This document shows positions 42,181-53,431 of a stretch of 64,000 nucleotides of DNA, in pieces. Within the stretch, counting starts at the first letter, position 1, and each line of letters starts with the position of its first letter. The translations under genes were made by a program, and so were the position numbers. The DNA is from Chaetoderma sp. LZ-2023a (taxonomy: Eukaryota; Mollusca; Caudofoveata; Chaetodermatida; Chaetodermatidae). The stretch spans positions 66,771,188-66,835,187 of the forward strand of contig CM067370.1 of assembly GCA_034401795.1 (NCBI GenBank), given 5' to 3'. The notes below the pieces were generated by a model that searched no databases, was not told the origin of the DNA, and worked only from the letters and a program-made list of their open reading frames with translations.

Positions 42181-44165
42181 CTCGGGAATAATGCGTGCAC
42201 AGAGTTTACAATTTTTAATACCGTCGTATGGAAATTGTGAACACAGTTAACCCGAGTGTCTGTGTTTCTGTCATGATGGTGAACTTGATTGATACACGTG
42301 AGTCTGACAACGGTGGGAGTTTTAAGGTTTCCATTATATTTGTCAAACTGCCTGGTTCGTAGCAATAGTTTGAGGTGATAAATCTAGCTGCACGATTTTA
42401 CACATTTTCTAGCTTGTCCTGAACAGTTATCTGATGAGGGTTAGGCTCATCATGTTGCATTTTACTTTTTAGAAGTGCATTCCCCAAGTGGTAGCCAAGT
42501 TACCTAACATGTTTATGTCTTGTTGGAGTGCCTCGCAGTCCTTTGGGTCATCAATTTCCAGGTAGCATACGCAATCATCAGCGAATAGCCTGATCTCTGA
42601 GGAAATGTCCTGGATTATATCATTTATGTGGACTGAAAACAGTAACGGGCCTAGAACGGTTCCTTGAGGTACTCCAGAAACAATGTCAGCAACGTTTGAT
42701 TTGGCACCATTGACTACTACACACTGTTTGCGACCTGTTAAGAATGAGTCAATCCAATTTAGTATGTTTTTTGACACACCATATTTGTGCAATTTAGATT
42801 TCAAAAGTTCATGTGGAACAGTATCAAAAGCCTTTTCAGTCGAGAATAAAACTGTCCACTTGTTTCCATTTATAAATGGATGAAGCCCAATCATTGATGA
42901 CATTAATTAGTTGAGTTTCACAACTGTGAAACTTTCGGAAGGCGTGTTGTCTGTCAGTTAGGATGTTATTTTGTTCGAAATGACTCATTAAATTAGAACA
43001 GATGATGTGTTCCAGCATCTTACAGCAAATGCATGTAAGGGAAACCGGTCTATAGTTACTTGCTAAGGACGGCCGCTTTCGTTTTATATAAAGGACACAT
43101 GTTTGCTGATTTCCATTCAGGTGGGATAACTCCTTTGTCTAAGGACTCATGGAAAAAATGTGATAGTATGTTTGTCAGTTCTGTTGACAGTTCTTTGAGT
43201 ATTCGCGGATGTATTTCGTCTGGCCCCACTGCTTTTGATGTTTTCAAACCATTTAATAATTTCTTAATTCCATTTGGGCTGATGGTGATGTTTTCCATTT
43301 TGCTTGTTTTAGGAATTGAGTATGGTATTTCGCTAAAGGTTGTTTCGGTGAACACACTAGTAAATTGGCTGTTAAGTGCTTCGACTTTGCTGAGGTCAGT
43401 ATCTACGAGAATTCCATTTGTTTTGAGAGTGGGATTCCTTGTTTGTCAGATTTTTGGTTGTTAATATACTTCCAAAAGGGTTTCGAGTCAGCTTTGATGG
43501 CACCAAGCAAATTGTTGACAAAGTTGTTGTGGGAATCCAGTACCTCTTTCTTAATTTGCTTTTGCAGAGCTTTCCAACTATCTTTTAGGCGTAGGCTGCC
43601 AGTCTTTTTTAACTGACTGTGTGTTTTGTTCCTGTGCCTAATCAATGCCCTTATCTTGTTGTTTATCCAGGGTAATGATTGTTGGCAGTGAGATAGCTTA
43701 CCAGGGACATTTTTTCGCGTGGTTTCATTTAGAAAATTCTTAATTAGTTGCCAATTGGTTTCGATGTCCCGGCCATTCTCATGACCATTGAAGTACTGCG
43801 TTCTTGCAAACTCCCAATGTATCTTTACGCATAGTGCCATAGTCGCCTTTAGAATATTGAAAGAACTGTCTACGTGGTTTCTTTTTGTCAGATGTTACAG
43901 ACGAGGGTGACCATAACAGCATCGTGGTCACTGAATTTGTCTGGTGAGTGAAGGTTACTTAATTGACCGGGTAATGTTGTTGCAATTAAATCTAGTGTTT
44001 CCTTTATGGGTTGGGAAAGATACTAGCTGTTCCATGCTAAATTCATCAAATATGTCAATTAAGGCTTGGCCGTCTGAATCCGACAAAGAGGCACCATGTT
44101 CTGTGCTGAGTCTTGCTTTCCAATCAATTTTCCTGTAGTTAAAGTCGCCAAGAATGTGGATATTT
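42180..44165 (-). mobile_element. CR1-like LINE, frameshifted and internally deleted
   Basis: Minus strand, in order: endonuclease tail with LGDFNYRKIDWKARLS and, in another frame, a SDHDAVMV motif (44,165-43,860); linker SLPWINNKIRALIRHRNKTH and PFWKYINNQKSDKQGIPLS (43,840-43,403); RT NGLKTSKAVGPDEIHPRILK, ILTDRQHAFRKFHSCETQLI, STEKAFDTVPHELLKSKLHK (motif A), SGVPQGTVLGPLLFSVHIND (motif B) and EIRLFADDCVCYLEI (FADD) to 42,469. A deletion then removes the thumb, and LENV.NRAARFITSNYCYEPG (42,290-42,420) is the post-RT motif. The GDFNY..IDW wording is typical of CR1-type nucleases. Confidence 0.87.
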
Positions 44166-44227
44166 GGAAGGTATATTATGTTTTGACTCGATCATGAGTA
44201 GCTGATTTCTTAGTAGGATAATGTGAT

Positions 44228-44602
44228 CTGACGCAACACGAGTGCAATGATTTGAATGGTGCCATTCATATCATAATGCATGTACCAGTCGTTTCAAATT
44301 ATTCAGCAGTTTTCCTAGATGATTTTCACGGACAATCTCTGGAAATACTCCTTGACAGTGACCACATTTTCCGAGTTAAAACATGAGTAAAATCGGATAA
44401 TAAGGTTTTTAGATACAGCTTTGAGCACGGCAGCACTGAAACATAGATTACAAGGCGCACAGATACAAATGGACTTAGGTACGCGCACAACATACGCAAA
44501 CACGCAACACAAGTGCAATAATTTGAATGGTGCCATTCATGCCATAACGCATGTACCAGAGGCTTCCAGTAGTTTCAAATTATTCAGCAGTTTTCCTGTA
44601 TG
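44228..44602 (+). repeat. Pair of about 95-bp direct repeats with a GAATGGTGCCATTC palindrome
   Basis: Copy 1 (44,232-44,325) and copy 2 (44,503-44,610) share 'acgcaacac.agtgcaat', 'tttgaatggtgccattcat', 'cgcatgtaccag' and 'tttcaaattattcagcag'. They are about 275 bp apart and carry small differences. Copy 2 has a 10-bp extra block ('aggcttccag'). Confidence 0.85.
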
Positions 44603-44610
44603 ATTTTCTA

Positions 44611-45480
44611 AAAATGATACTCTGGTTCAAAGGGTTAACTCATATCAGGTTTTTATTTGAGGTCAGTTATCTGGCATCCTATCTTCCAATCCATCATTTC
44701 ACACGTCTTAAAAGAACAATAAGAAAAATTCTGCAATAATTAATATTTTTCAGTGGCTATACTAGTCTTAATAATTTGTATTTGATCTATCAAACTTTTA
44801 ATTCTTAGATTTAGCACAGATAGCGAGACTGCAACGTGTTCATAATGGCCAATATTACCCAGTTTATTAACCATGTGAATTAAACAGATCCGATTTGAAA
44901 AATAATTGCAATTTAAGAAATACTTTATTGAATATCTTGAAACTATTTTGACTTTGAATTGTTGCTGACTATGAAGGCAACAGTTTTCTGTCTAATTGTT
45001 TCCAAAATATGCACAGGTCTATGTGCATTGTTATCATAAAATGGAGATGGTTGAATGGGTTAAAACCCACGATTAATACTGAAAATCACGTTTATATTAG
45101 TTTTTGCACAGAAAATAAAGCGTATGATGTAGGCCTAATGTGATGAATTTCTTTCTATGATTAAAGAATATCATGAAATTCTCCTCCACTATAATGTGGC
45201 ATTTTAAACACTCATAATTCACAAAATTTACGGGTTCTAGCATAAATTCATCACACAGCATACAACCCGCTCTGCATGCATAGTAATAGGTAAACGTGCG
45301 CGAGTCCATACAAGGAATCGGGTAATTAAAATCAGACGCCATACTTGAAGCTAAAGTTCTGGCGGTTTAAGTCGGAGATACGCTCTGCTACTGTGAAACG
45401 GGAGTGACTATGTCGGTCGGTCTTACGTCAGACGTTGCCTAATGTCCGTCGTAATTTAACGACTCAACGGTGCAATAGGC
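44611..45480. other. Unclassified AT-rich spacer
   Basis: A piggyBac-like 'aaagggttaac' end word lies at about 44,627, without a recognised partner. No gene is seen. Confidence 0.4.
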
Positions 45481-45640
45481 CCCTCGAGCCTACCAGAATA
45501 GGATCCTTCCAGCCAAATTTGCTTGAAATCGGTCAAAGCATAAATAAGATGCGATTTGATGGATGGACGGATGATGGATGGATGGTCGCCATGGCATAAG
45601 CTCACTTGGCTATTCAGGTCAGGTGCCCTGATAAATGGCC
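45480..45640 (+). repeat. 3' fragment of the 'AAGATGGCCGCC' interspersed repeat
   Basis: It shares 'gcttgaaatcggtcaaagc', then the GGATGGACGGATG-type run, 'ggtcgccatggcataagctc', 'acttggctattcaggtcagg' with the ends of the copies at about 59,000-59,050 and 62,200-62,310. The terminal stem-loop is partly eroded. Confidence 0.75.
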
Positions 45641-46138
45641 CCAGGCCACGAAACAGGCATAAATTCCGACAGCCCCTAGCAAATATCTTAGCGATCTTAC
45701 AAGTTTTCATGGAACCGGGACAAATATGTCATCAGTTATTCAACTTATTCAGCCACAGTAACAGTAATGTCCGTGTTCAATGAATTACAATGCAGGAACA
45801 TCTATTTTTATGGTACTGGTTTCTTAATTTCTGAGAAATTATCTCGTCGGAGTTCAATTCCTGTCTAGTGTATGCAGACACCCAGGTTTTCTATCTAGGG
45901 TACTGCATTTTAAGATTTCTTGTTATGATCGAACCACAAACTAGTTTACACGATATGACACTTGCACATTCACATAGGCCTACATTTCCTTTATTCAAGA
46001 TTAGATTCAAATTTTTTTCGAATATCCGATTCAATATTCGTTTTGAGCAGAAATTTAAAGCAGTATCTGTGAGTGTATGTATGGACATCTCCATGAGTGT
46101 ATGAATGGATGTCTCTGAGTGGATAGATGGATTGAACG
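45641..46138. other. Spacer before DIRS copy B
   Basis: Unclassified. The final 100 bp contain GTGTATG/GAGTGT-rich imperfect repeats (46,070-46,135). No gene is recognised. Confidence 0.45.
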
Positions 46139-46360
46139 AAATCACGGATTTCCTTTTTCACGAGCGAGTTGATACCTCCCTAATACTCCTTAATATTTCC
46201 AAATATTGACTTCCACTAAATAAACACTCAGATTAAAAAAGTAAGGTGCCACTACTGGGCATGTAGTCATATGAGTCCGGCGGATGCCAGCCCAAACCTC
46301 TCGCACATGCGCAAACTGACACTTACTCTGCCTAATTTATTGGCTGACACAATGCAACTA
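46139..46360 (-). repeat. Left (3') inverted terminal repeat of DIRS copy B
   Basis: It starts aaatcacggatttcc and contains 'gatacctccctaatactcc', 'cctaatttattggctgac' and 'cacatgcgc'. These are inverted in the right end around 51,965-52,055 ('gcatgcgtctcttttgccaa', 'ttggaaaagagg', 'ttggggccgacgttctcg'). Divergence is considerable, so the limits are approximate. Confidence 0.6.
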
Positions 46361-46408
46361 AGTAAGCCTGAAGACTGAGCCGCTGTGGGGCTGAGAGGAT
46401 GGGTCCGT

Positions 46409-46488
46409 GTTAGGGAGGTAAGTATCAACTATCGTAAAAAAAGAAATCCAGTTATTTCACTTCAAGAGAATACTTACCTCTTAACACT
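46409..46488 (-). repeat. Internal complementary region (ICR) of DIRS copy B
   Basis: Bases 46,409-46,457 are the complement of the left end (ttagggaggta...atcaact...aaatcc), and from 46,458 onwards 'cacttcaagagaata' is the complement of the right end at 52,041-52,055. The join marks where the two element termini would meet in a circular intermediate. Confidence 0.68.
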
Positions 46489-46673
46489 CTTTCATATTGC
46501 CAGAATCCATCTGTGAATTCGGCGGGAGGGAGGCGAAGTCAAAAGACCAGCTCTTAGCTATGCTCTTTTCTGCGTTTAAGGCACTAAACTTCTGAAAATT
46601 GTGTGAGAACACAACCAGGGAATGATTTGAACATCGGATAACACAACCGATGGCTGAGAGAAGACCATATGTT

Positions 46674-46707
<34 letters not shown>

Positions 46708-47070
46708 CCCACCAGATTTCTTGGGAAGGAGACAGAATGACCTCAATGTCCCATACACTCTCTATGTACTACTGCCAAAGTACTATAGGACCTCGGATGA
46801 AAAGCTTCATTTTCGTATACTCTCAAGGAAGAACCACATATAACACGCAACATCACCATATTAGTATAAAGGGTCATGTGACATTGACAATCAACAACGA
46901 ACAACACATAGTCAAGACTAACCTTGAAGTCCTTGTCGCTGTCATCAACTTCACCTTGGTATAGACTGATGTAGCACTGACAAGTGGTTGTTTCCATTGT
47001 CAAATTGTGCTGTTTATAAACAGTGAGAAATATCAAAATATGTACACCTAAATTATCTTTTCAAAATTTA
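46489..47070. other. 3' non-coding region of DIRS copy B
   Basis: This lies between the ICR and the recombinase end. It includes a (CGCA)n/(CA)n microsatellite at 46,679-46,710. The corresponding region of copy C is 55,230-55,730. Confidence 0.5.
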
Positions 47071-48010
47071 TACGGCGAGAGGATTTGAGGTGTCACGGAG
47101 GTAATGATCGGTAGAACTTGACTCACAGTGCCACTGGGCTACCGACATGTCATCCACCGGAACCCCGTTAAACAGGGTGGTGGAAGCCACTACGCCACGG
47201 ACACTGAGCCTTGGCCATGTTAACTTGTTTACCTTTGGCGGTTTTATGGCAAAATTGGATACACTCCACAATCACCTGGAAAAGGTGTCCTTGGTTGCCC
47301 TACCATGGATTTCAATATATCACAACCATAACGCTGTTGGGTCCGTCCTCCATTCCTGGGTACATTGTTTGTACCTGTTTAAGGTACATGATGCTTTTGA
47401 AGTAGGATCATATCTAGTCAAAGCTGGTAAAAATATGGGTTGACCTGGATATTTCAATGACTGTTTTTAGCCATGAAATTAATCCTGGGTAGAAGCCTAA
47501 GGCCTTCCCCTGTAACCACATAGTGGTCTGCCTTAGCAGATAAAGCATGAATTTCTCTTCTCCGCATTGCCGAGGCTGCGGCAATTAAAAATACAGTTTT
47601 AAGTGTCAACAATTTCATATAAATGGAACTTAGTTGTTCAAATGGTTTATCAGCTAGTACTTGAAGCACTAGAGATAAACTCCAAGGCGGAATCGCTGGA
47701 GGATTTCTCGGTCTTAGATTGCCCATGCCTTTAATTAAAATATTTAATGTACTTACTTCGTCACTTCCCCTATTAGCCAAGCAAGGAATAACTGACATTA
47801 AAGCTGACTTGTAGCCAGCAATAGAGTTAGACTTGAGGCTATAGGTATCATACAGGTGACAGAGGAAATCGGCTACTACCTGAATAGATGCATCCATTGG
47901 ATTAACATCTCTGTTTGAGCACCATTCTGCAAATCGATTGATTTTATAGTTATATGCTCTGGAGGTTGACCCCTTCTGGCTTTTGCCATAAACATGGCTG
48001 CTTGCTTAGA
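47068..48010 (-). pseudogene. DIRS tyrosine recombinase of copy B
   Basis: The minus strand encodes the core-binding part VVADFLCHLYDTYSLKSNSI, then TLKTVFLIAAASAMRRREIH with the first catalytic Arg (about 47,560), a broken stretch with stops between 47,270 and 47,450, and the catalytic end VRGVVASTTLFNGVPVDDMS, VAQWHCESSSTDHYLRD. The final Arg, the Trp that replaces the usual His, and the Tyr nucleophile in DHYLRD are all visible. This enzyme would integrate circular cDNA without target duplication. Frameshift near 47,440 and two in-frame stops disable it. Confidence 0.82.
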
Positions 48011-49300
48011 AAAGCCCTCCTTAATTTTACATTCCTTGACAACATCCACGCAATCTGAACATTGACAGATTGTTGTGAAGGGCCTTGCCCTGGAAGATAA
48101 TATTGTCCATCAGTGGCAGAGGAACAGGATTGCGGACCAGAAGGTCCAGCAGATCCGTATACCATGATCGGCATGCCCAATTTGGGGCGATCATAACTAC
48201 TCGGCACTCCTGCCTGATTTTCTGGAGAATTTTTGGAATCAGGATTGCTGTATGGAATGCGTATGCATACATTCCCACCCAGTTGATAGCTAGCGCATCT
48301 GTTGCTATAGTGCTCGGATCTGGAATTGGAGATGTACATTGTCATCTTTGCATTCTTCTTCGTTGCAAATGAATCTATGTTGGGTTTCACCCAGTGGTTG
48401 AACAGACGATCCGCCACACATTGATTTAGTTGCCATTCCGTAGGTAAAATACTCTTCCTTCAGCTCAATGAGTCTGCTAACAGATTTAGCTTTCCCAGAA
48501 TATGAACTGCTTTCAAGGTGATCGAGTGATCCAGCAAAGCAATTTCCATGTCATCATCCAGAGACTGGGCGACTTTGTTCTGCCCTGGCGGTTTATCTAA
48601 GTCACTACTGTAGAATTGCCTGATTGAACTAGAACTATCTTGCCCTGAACGCTCTTTACAAAATGTTCAAGGCCCAGTACTACTGCTCGTAATTCCAGTA
48701 GATTGATATGTTCTTGTGACTGACCCAGATTCCAAAGCCCTGATACTGTGGCTTTTTCCAGGCAAGCTCCCCATCCCTCCATTGATGCATCTGAATACAT
48801 CGTTACTTGAGGGTGGGGAGGGGTGATTTTAACAGCCAATTGTCTATGTACGTGTGGACTGCTTTGCTTCTCCTGCAGAGGTATGCTGTTAGAGCAAGGA
48901 CCACCCTGGTGAAGACCCAAGGAGCTGTCGAAATTACAAAGGGTAAAACCTTGAATTCCCACTGCCAGCCCTGAAATGCAAATCTCCGGAACTGCCGAAA
49001 ACTCTTCGCTATTGTTATGTGGAAATACTCATCCTTCAAGTCTACTGATGTGGTCCACATTCCCTTCTCCAACCCTGCCAACACCGTTTTGACCGTTTCC
49101 ATTTAGAAACTCTGTGTGTCTATGAACTTGTTCAGTGGCTTGAGGTTGAGAATTGGTCTCCACCCTCCAGTGCTCTTTGTCACTAGAAACACGGTTGAAT
49201 CAAAGGCCGAGCAATTTTGTGCTGTTGAATTGCAGGCCTGCTGAGGATGGTACACAGGGGGCGCTGCGCGAATACGCTCTCTACGGAGCACCTCAAATTG
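48010..49300 (-). pseudogene. DIRS RT and RNase H of copy B
   Basis: RT: FLVTKSTGGWRPILNLKPLN, a stop at 49,103, METVKTVLAGLEKGMWTTSV, SVDLKDEYFHITIAKSFRQF (motif A, DEYF), LPFVISTAPWVFTRVV (motif B) and AVHTYIDNWLLKS, where the usual YLDD has become YIDN. The connection domain appears deleted, because RNase H follows at once: VTMYSDASMEGWGACLEKAT, HINLLELRAVVLGLEHFVKS and IVLVQSGNSTVV (Asp lost). The tail WVKPNIDSFATKKNAKM precedes the recombinase. The loss of catalytic residues shows that decay is advanced. Confidence 0.87.
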
Positions 49301-49558
49301 CTCGCATAGCGCCCTCTGGTTGTTTACTAGGGTTACCGTCTCTTGGAGGTGCCTACATCCTTCACTTCAAGAGTCTAGGACCTGATATAGGCATCCGCAG
49401 CAGCCCATTGTATAGATCCTGGGACGGGCACAAATTGTTAACCAAGGGCAAAAGTGTGCTGTGCCCGGACACTCCTAGTAACAGACCGGGTTAAACAATC
49501 CAGAGCCAGGTTAATACCATCCTGGATGGCTCTCTCGATTTAAACCGGACTAGGCTGG

Positions 49559-50917
49559 CTAAATGCAGATGCTGTTACCACCCCTTGTAACAACTGGCGC
49601 CGCTATGGATGCTCTTGAACACTCCTCTGCAGCACGCAATGCGGTATTAGCCGAGCGCAGCGCGCTCGAGCACAGAGCTCCCGTGTCAGAGTGGGAGCCT
49701 GGCTGCGTGTCTTTGCCTAGCACAGCACGGTCATCCGCGCTGGCCTTAGGCACTACACCGTACTTCTGGTACTCGCCAGGTATGATGCGGCAACGCTTTG
49801 CTCTCACGAGGGGGCCTTCACGAGACTTCCATTCGCCTTAATGGATGTCTCTGTCGCTGTAAACATATCAATGATATGTTAAGCCAACGGCAGAGATGGC
49901 ATCGTGGTAGCTGTTGGCTTACTGGCCAACCACTGGCGCTGATCCCGCTAGCTAGCCGACTGCTCCACATTCAGTTCTGGTCCGACGTTTACCAGCCACT
50001 GGCACATGCCAGACCAGTCCTCCTCTGTGGCTGCCTGCGAATGCACGACAAGGCGTGGTCTTTCATCGTCCTCAACAACATTCGCAGGTGTGAATGTGGC
50101 TGGAGGTACCGATACTCCTGGTAAAACTGCAAAAGCATGCAGGCCCGAAAGAGCAAGCATGTCTATAGCCCTGGCTAGACCAGGAGCCGGAGCCGTGGCA
50201 TTGTGTGGGGTATAATTCACCATGCCACGGCCCTGACCGGCCGCTGTCATACCATTGGCAAGCCGAGGTATGCGATATGGCTGGCCATCGGCGCCAAACC
50301 GGGTTACCTTCTGCGCCGTGAACGCTACTCCTATGGGAGTAGACCCATAGAAAATGTCGCACGTGCTCCCAGCGAGGGGTGCACATTCATCAATTTCCAT
50401 GGACACGGCGTTAGAAGGCGAACCCAGCATAAAATCCTCATCCTCCTGGCCAGAAAGGTTAGACTCCGGGTCACAAAGAACGCTAGTCCAGACTGGCCAG
50501 GGAAGGTAACATAAGAGGATACGGTACCCATGGGTGCTCCAGGGATCCTGAGAAGCGGGAACCTGGGCCCAGTGGGCCCGCCCAAAGATCTACCGGTGAG
50601 GCAAGCCTACAGCCAGGATCATTAAGTGCCACTCCTGAATCTATCGGCGAGGCAAGCCTCAAGCCGGGATCAATGGAGGCCATCTCTGAATCTTGAGCAA
50701 AAACTGGTAAAGCCCTAAGGAAACCTGATTCAGAAGTGGAGATTTTCTGGTCGGGAGCAGATGAAGAAGGCAATAAAGAATCTTGTCCAGGGAGCATGCC
50801 GCGAAGCAACTCTGGAACCAAATCTTTTATTGTCTTCTTCATCTCCCCCATCATTTTAAGATGGAAAGCCTCCATATCAATGGATACGGAGGCCTTCCGC
50901 TTACCCTTAAAACTCAC
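49559..50917 (-). pseudogene. Gag-like region of DIRS copy B
   Basis: It opens with a plausible ATG at 50,917 (MSFKGKRKASVSIDMEAFHL, then KKTIKDLVPELLRGML), Pro/Ser-rich spacers, and after a frameshift near 50,480 GADGQPYRIPRLANGMTAAG, NYTPHNATAPAPGLARAIDM and EEDWSGMCQWLVNVGPEL. Near the end (49,800) IPGEYQKYGVVPKASADDRA matches the gag of copy C (IPRGEYDRYGVVPSATEDDH). It is the same gag lineage as copies A and C. Function is inferred from position. Confidence 0.7.
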
Positions 50918-52055
50918 GCTCTCCCAGTCCTTCTTGCACGCTTCCCTTCCTCACTCGCCTTATCTTTGGCCTGTAAAACAAGGAACTCAGATATCAGTTT
51001 GCACCCCCAATGTTTACAAATGTCACAATTTAACAGTGGCCCACAAGACTACACTTGAAGCAAAGATGGGTGGCAAAACGAGGCTCCACAAGACGCACAA
51101 CCAGATTTCTGAAAGGCCACAAGACAAAGACAATGAGTATTTTAGTTAATAAGTTAGTAATCTCAAACCAAAAAGAAAGGAGCACGGACTACTGGCCATA
51201 AAGACCACTACAATAAGCGATAAATCAGCGTGGACAAAACCATGTTGTTAATATAATAACAAATGCAAGGCTGATTATGATGTCATATCTTCAAAAATAA
51301 GAAGACAATCTGACTAGAAAACAACATCCAGATGTAAGGATGAATTGTATTCTAAATCCAAGAGCATAGACTGGAATTGATAGGCAATAAGCTTTGCAAA
51401 CCATCAGATAAACAGTGATAAATTGGCAGCAAAAATCTTAAAATATTTCTAACAGTTTAGAGTGCGTAATTATCATAAAACTTTAGCATAGACATACTAC
51501 CCGACCCAATGCTCTGGAAAACTCCACTATCTATGACAAATTCTCTCCACCATTAATGGGGGGGGGAAGGGGGGAGGGATCAAAAGGACAAAGTGAGAAG
51601 CTCGAGAACTCAAACTCCCTCTGGGCATAGACTTTTTTCCTAACATGGGAAAAGGGAGCAATTGTGGAGAGAAAAACATCTTCTTTCTTTAGTGACCAAC
51701 AATCAAAGACATGTACCTGTGGACACAAAAATTTAGATTAGTATATCATAGCGCCATTTATGATTTAACCAGTTTTAATGGCGACTTACGTCCAATCGCA
51801 AATTCTGGAAACATAACAAAGTGAATCGTCACATGAATTAGACAAAAATGTAATTGAATTCACCTGATGACTTGGTCCAGTTGTGGCCTCCGGTGATTTT
51901 ACACGGTCAGACATGATCAAGCAAGGTAAATAATCCAATAAAGTGTGAAGAAACGCAGAAAAACTTCAAGAAAAAACTTGAGTGCATGCGTCTCTTTTGC
52001 CAATAAATTGGAAAAGAGGACCACGCGTCAGGTTGGGGCCGACGTTCTCGAAGTG
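50918..52055 (-). mobile_element. 5' leader and right inverted end of DIRS copy B
   Basis: About 1.1 kb non-coding. It includes a G-rich run near 51,560. The outer 90 bp (51,965-52,055) are the inverted partner of the left end. The element stops at ...cgttctcgaagtg, judged by the ICR. Small open frames on either strand look incidental. Confidence 0.6.
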
Positions 52056-52065
52056 AAAAGATGAA

Positions 52066-52066
52066 T

Positions 52067-52102
<36 letters not shown>

Positions 52103-52120
52103 CGTGCGTACGTGTGTGTA
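52066..52120. repeat. (TG)n microsatellite
   Basis: TG dinucleotides followed by TGCG/CGTG variants, between the end of DIRS copy B and the hAT-type MITE. Confidence 0.95.
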
Positions 52121-52121
52121 T

Positions 52122-52558
52122 TAGGCTTACGCGATTACGGGATTAAATCGAAAATCGCAATTATTTTTTAAATCGTGAATTTATACGATTAAAGATTAAA
52201 TAATCAAATAATTGTGAAAAATATCTACTGCATGTTTCAAAATCTATATTTTAATTTACTCTTTAATGCGATAGGTCAAGAAAAGTAACCTTTTTCTCAA
52301 CGAATATATGTCCATTCGGAGGTCAAGAAAAAACTGGTTTTGAAAATGTATCACTGGAATGACTGGCTCAAGAATTGAGCCAGGCATTCCAGTGATACAT
52401 TATCAAAAATAGTTTTCTCTTGGCCTGCAAATGCACATTTCTAAACACCATGGCAGCATTAGTCATTGATATGCTTTTGTAGGCTGATTAATTGAGTAAT
52501 CACGATTATTCTTAAATAATCAATCACGATCACCAAAATCAATAATCGCGCAAGCCTA
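52122..52558. mobile_element. hAT-type MITE, 437 bp
   Basis: Inverted ends: TAGGCTTACGCGATTA on the left and TAGGCTTGCGCGATTA from the right (15 of 16 identical). The flanking 8-mers gtgtgtat and gcgtgtat are a near-perfect 8-bp duplication. The interior is rich in GATTAAAT/AATCG words and carries the hairpin at 52,325-52,421. It has no coding capacity. Confidence 0.82.
52325..52421. repeat. Shared hairpin (TTTGAAAAT...CACTGGAATGACTGGC family)
   Basis: The left stem 'tttgaaaatgtatcactgga' then 'atgactggctcaa' pairs with 'ttgagccaggcattccagtg' then 'atacattatcaaaaatag'. The same palindrome is at 13,708-13,778 and 60,620-60,712, in different host elements. Confidence 0.85.
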
Positions 52559-53431
52559 GCGTGTATGCATAGTGTGTCTGTACGAGTGCATAAGCAGACA
52601 TATTAGCGAGTGCATTTATGGAAATATGGCTGAACAGAGGGATGCACAGCTTGTCTTATTTTTATTGGCTAATGATATACAACTTGCGTGATCATTGCCG
52701 TTGTCATAGTCAGCTATTTTGCTCAGCATATAATGTAGTGTAATTTGTTCGTTTAGGTTTTTCTGCTGCCTGCTAGCTGATTCTGCATTAGTCTAGACCA
52801 ATTCTTCCATACACCTCAGTGCCACACACAGGGTACAGTACTGTTTGTCTATTTGTAAATCCAATCTTTACCATTTTTTCGTCTGTAAGTTACATCTATA
52901 TATTGTTAGCGAATCTCTTGTTCATTCTGAATATAATGATGCTGCTGAAACATGTTGCAGTAACGCTGTGTCCAGAATGGACACGATTTGTCCACTCTAT
53001 GGCAGATTTGCACATTCAGAACTGAATCCAGCACTAACGTGGTTAATTTTAATTAATGTCCTAATTATGTCCCTTGATGCTTTCACCATTTTAATGCTTA
53101 CATAACAGTACATTGTCCACATAGACAAACGACTAGCACAACTCATAATTCAATGGGTTACTGTAGCCATGGTAGACTGGATTTAGAGATCAAAATGGTC
53201 TCATTTTCAAAAATAGTCTTCCCGTGTAGCCTTGCCTACAAATTGACATCTTGACATCTTCCAAGCCATTAAAGGGTTAAAAACCACTCAAATTATGCTT
53301 TAAGTCACAATTTCTTAACTTCTAAAAACATGACTCTAAAGAGCATCTGACTGAAGAAACAAAATATGTGAATTTAGAAAAATTACTCTAAGATGGGGTC
53401 ATGGATCTCTAATAAAGACAATGAATTAGGA
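52559..53431. other. Unclassified spacer
   Basis: No gene. At 53,203-53,222 a lone half of the shared hairpin ('attttcaaaaatagtcttcc') occurs, and at 53,270-53,280 a piggyBac-like 'aaagggttaa' end. Confidence 0.45.

Larger units (their letters stand above)
46139..52055 (-). mobile_element. DIRS-like retrotransposon copy B, near full length (5.9 kb), decayed
   Basis: Read from its 5' end at 52,055 downwards: terminal repeat and leader (52,055-50,918), gag (50,917-49,560), RT (49,300-48,800), RNase H (48,860-48,050), tyrosine recombinase (48,000-47,107), 3' non-coding, internal complementary region (46,409-46,488) and terminal repeat (46,139-46,360). The two ends are inverted and diverged, both containing 'ccaataaattgg/cc.aatttattggc'. 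The internal region joins the complement of the left end ('tatcaact...aaatcc') to that of the right end ('cacttcaag...'). No target duplication is seen, as expected for recombinase-mediated insertion. Multiple stops and frameshifts make it inactive. Confidence 0.82.
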
